Below the pieces are notes generated by a model. That model saw only the letters and a list, made by a program, of their open reading frames with translations. It did no database searches and had not been told where the DNA came from. Positions 5,697-6,644 of a stretch of DNA of 6,644 bases are shown piece after piece; position 1 is the stretch's first letter; each line of letters starts with the position of its first letter. The stretch comes from Chloroflexota bacterium (GTDB lineage: Bacteria; Chloroflexota; Dehalococcoidia; RBG-13-53-26). The stretch spans positions 1 to 6,644 of the forward strand of contig JAUWXW010000093.1 in NCBI GenBank assembly GCA_030616195.1. The letters run 5' to 3'. The position numbers and the translations under genes are program-made.

Positions 5697-6644
5697 ATGA
5701 AGTTAGAGTCTATGCTTAAACACAAGATTGCTGGCCTGGTGGAACAGGCTGCTGTCGAGGCACAGCAGAGGGGCTTACTGCCCCAGGTTGGCTTGCCCGA
5801 GATAGCAGTGGAACATCCTCAAAGCGCCGCCCATGGCGACTACGCCTGTAGTTTTCCTCTGAAACTGGCTCGAACCGCCAGATCCAATCCCTTAGACATA
5901 GCTGAGAGTGTGGCCAAGCTCATTGTCTCCATTCCGGAGGTGAAGAAGGTTGAGGTAGCACCACCGGGCTTTATCAATTTCACCCTGAGCAGCGATTGGT
6001 TGGCACAACAGGTTGAAGTCATCCTTGGAGTTGGCGGAGATTACGGCAATATTGACCTGGGTAAAGGCGCAAAAGTGCAGTTGGAATTCGTGAGTGTTAA
6101 TCCCACTGGTCCCCTGCACGTTGGTCATGGAAGGGGAGCCATCCTGGGAGGTACCTTAGCCAATGTGCTCGGTGCTGCTGGTTACTCCGTGGAGAAGGAG
6201 TACTATGTTAATGACGCTGGTAGCCAGATGGATGCTTTTAACCGCTCCCTTTATACCCGCTATCAGCAGGCTTTCGACCGCCCCGCGGAAATTCCTCCCG
6301 ATGGCTACCATGGTAGCTATGTAATCGAATTAAGTGAGGAAATTATCGGTGAAAAGGGGGACAGCCTTCTCGGTCTGCCTTATGAACAAGCGGTTGCTGA
6401 GATAGGTAAGATGGGATTGACGAGACAACTGGATTCGATCAAAGCTGACCTTGATCTGTTGGGGGTGCGCTTTGATGTTTGGTTCAACGAAAGAAGCCTT
6501 TATGATGGGGGGCAGTATGAAAAGGCTATGTCCTTATTGCGACAAGGGGGCCATATAACTGAGAAAGAGGGGGCAGTGTGGTTTGCCTCCTCCGAGATGG
6601 GTGAGGATAAGGACAACGTGCTGGAGCGCACCAGTGGTGAACCG
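5697..6644 (+). CDS. argS: Arginyl-tRNA synthetase (3'-truncated by window edge)
   Basis: The frame is open from 5697 to the last base, giving 316 residues, a little over half of a class I ArgRS (usually about 550-580). The enzyme attaches arginine to its tRNA with ATP. The N-terminal Add-1 domain carries AAHGDYACSFPLKLAR (44-59) and PPGFINFTL (89-97). The catalytic domain shows SVNPTGPLHVGHGRGAILGG (133-152), which contains the class I HIGH signature as HVGH (141-144), then YYVNDAGSQ (169-177). The KMSK-like loop and anticodon-binding domain lie beyond the window. The start is uncertain: GTG 5691, ATG 5697 and ATG 5712 are all in frame, none has a good Shine-Dalgarno sequence, and 5712 (MLKHKIAGLV) would also give a normal N-terminus. 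It follows the second degV by 23 bases without a terminator, so it is probably read from the fakA promoter. No T-box-like leader fits in the gap. Confidence 0.95.
   Translation, partial: MKLESMLKHKIAGLVEQAAVEAQQRGLLPQVGLPEIAVEHPQSAAHGDYACSFPLKLARTARSNPLDIAESVAKLIVSIPEVKKVEVAPPGFINFTLSSDWLAQQVEVILGVGGDYGNIDLGKGAKVQLEFVSVNPTGPLHVGHGRGAILGGTLANVLGAAGYSVEKEYYVNDAGSQMDAFNRSLYTRYQQAFDRPAEIPPDGYHGSYVIELSEEIIGEKGDSLLGLPYEQAVAEIGKMGLTRQLDSIKADLDLLGVRFDVWFNERSLYDGGQYEKAMSLLRQGGHITEKEGAVWFASSEMGEDKDNVLERTSGEP

Noticed and set aside
1..6644. CRISPR array, tRNA or rRNA gene, insertion sequence, attachment site
   Set aside because: No regularly spaced repeats, cloverleaf, rRNA stretch, transposase reading frame or flanking terminal inverted repeats were seen on either strand.

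Overview
The window is an ordinary bacterial chromosomal segment of moderate GC content with mostly intact housekeeping genes. Nothing in the sequence fixes the species. A Chloroflexota (Dehalococcoidia-like) source is my guess, from the mixed codon use, the zinc-ribbon form of L28 and the gene content. A Gram-positive relative cannot be excluded, because a divergent rpmB/yloV pair is also classic in Bacillota.

Layout. Bases 1-459 hold the 3' part of a beta-class site-specific DNA methyltransferase cut by the window edge. A 61-bp spacer leads to a complete argH (521-1903, + strand), the last step of arginine synthesis. An 84-bp gap contains an inverted repeat but no recognisable terminator. 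It separates argH from the convergent rpmB (2173-1988, - strand), which encodes ribosomal protein L28. From a 78-bp divergent intergenic region a second + strand cluster begins. It holds a DAK2-domain FakA/YloV-type kinase (2252-3910), two adjacent DegV/FakB-type fatty-acid-binding proteins (3920-4759 and 4759-5673), and argS for arginyl-tRNA synthetase (5697 to the window end, 3' truncated). Gaps in this cluster are 9 bp, a 1-base TGATG overlap, and 23 bp, so the four genes are probably one transcript. No stretch longer than 300 bases is without a gene.

How the genes work together. FakA with DegV/FakB proteins forms the known bacterial fatty acid kinase: FakB presents a bound fatty acid and FakA phosphorylates it to acyl-phosphate for phospholipid synthesis. 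One kinase gene followed by two diverged binding-protein genes suggests one kinase serving two ligand ranges. argS and argH share only the theme of arginine. The methyltransferase looks unrelated to its neighbours.

I did not find a convincing undescribed system. The points most worth a second look are the fakA-fakB-fakB module with a basic tail on the second FakB, the back-to-back promoters between rpmB and fakA, and the unexplained argH/rpmB gap, where a strong ribosome-binding-site-like sequence lies antisense to the end of rpmB.
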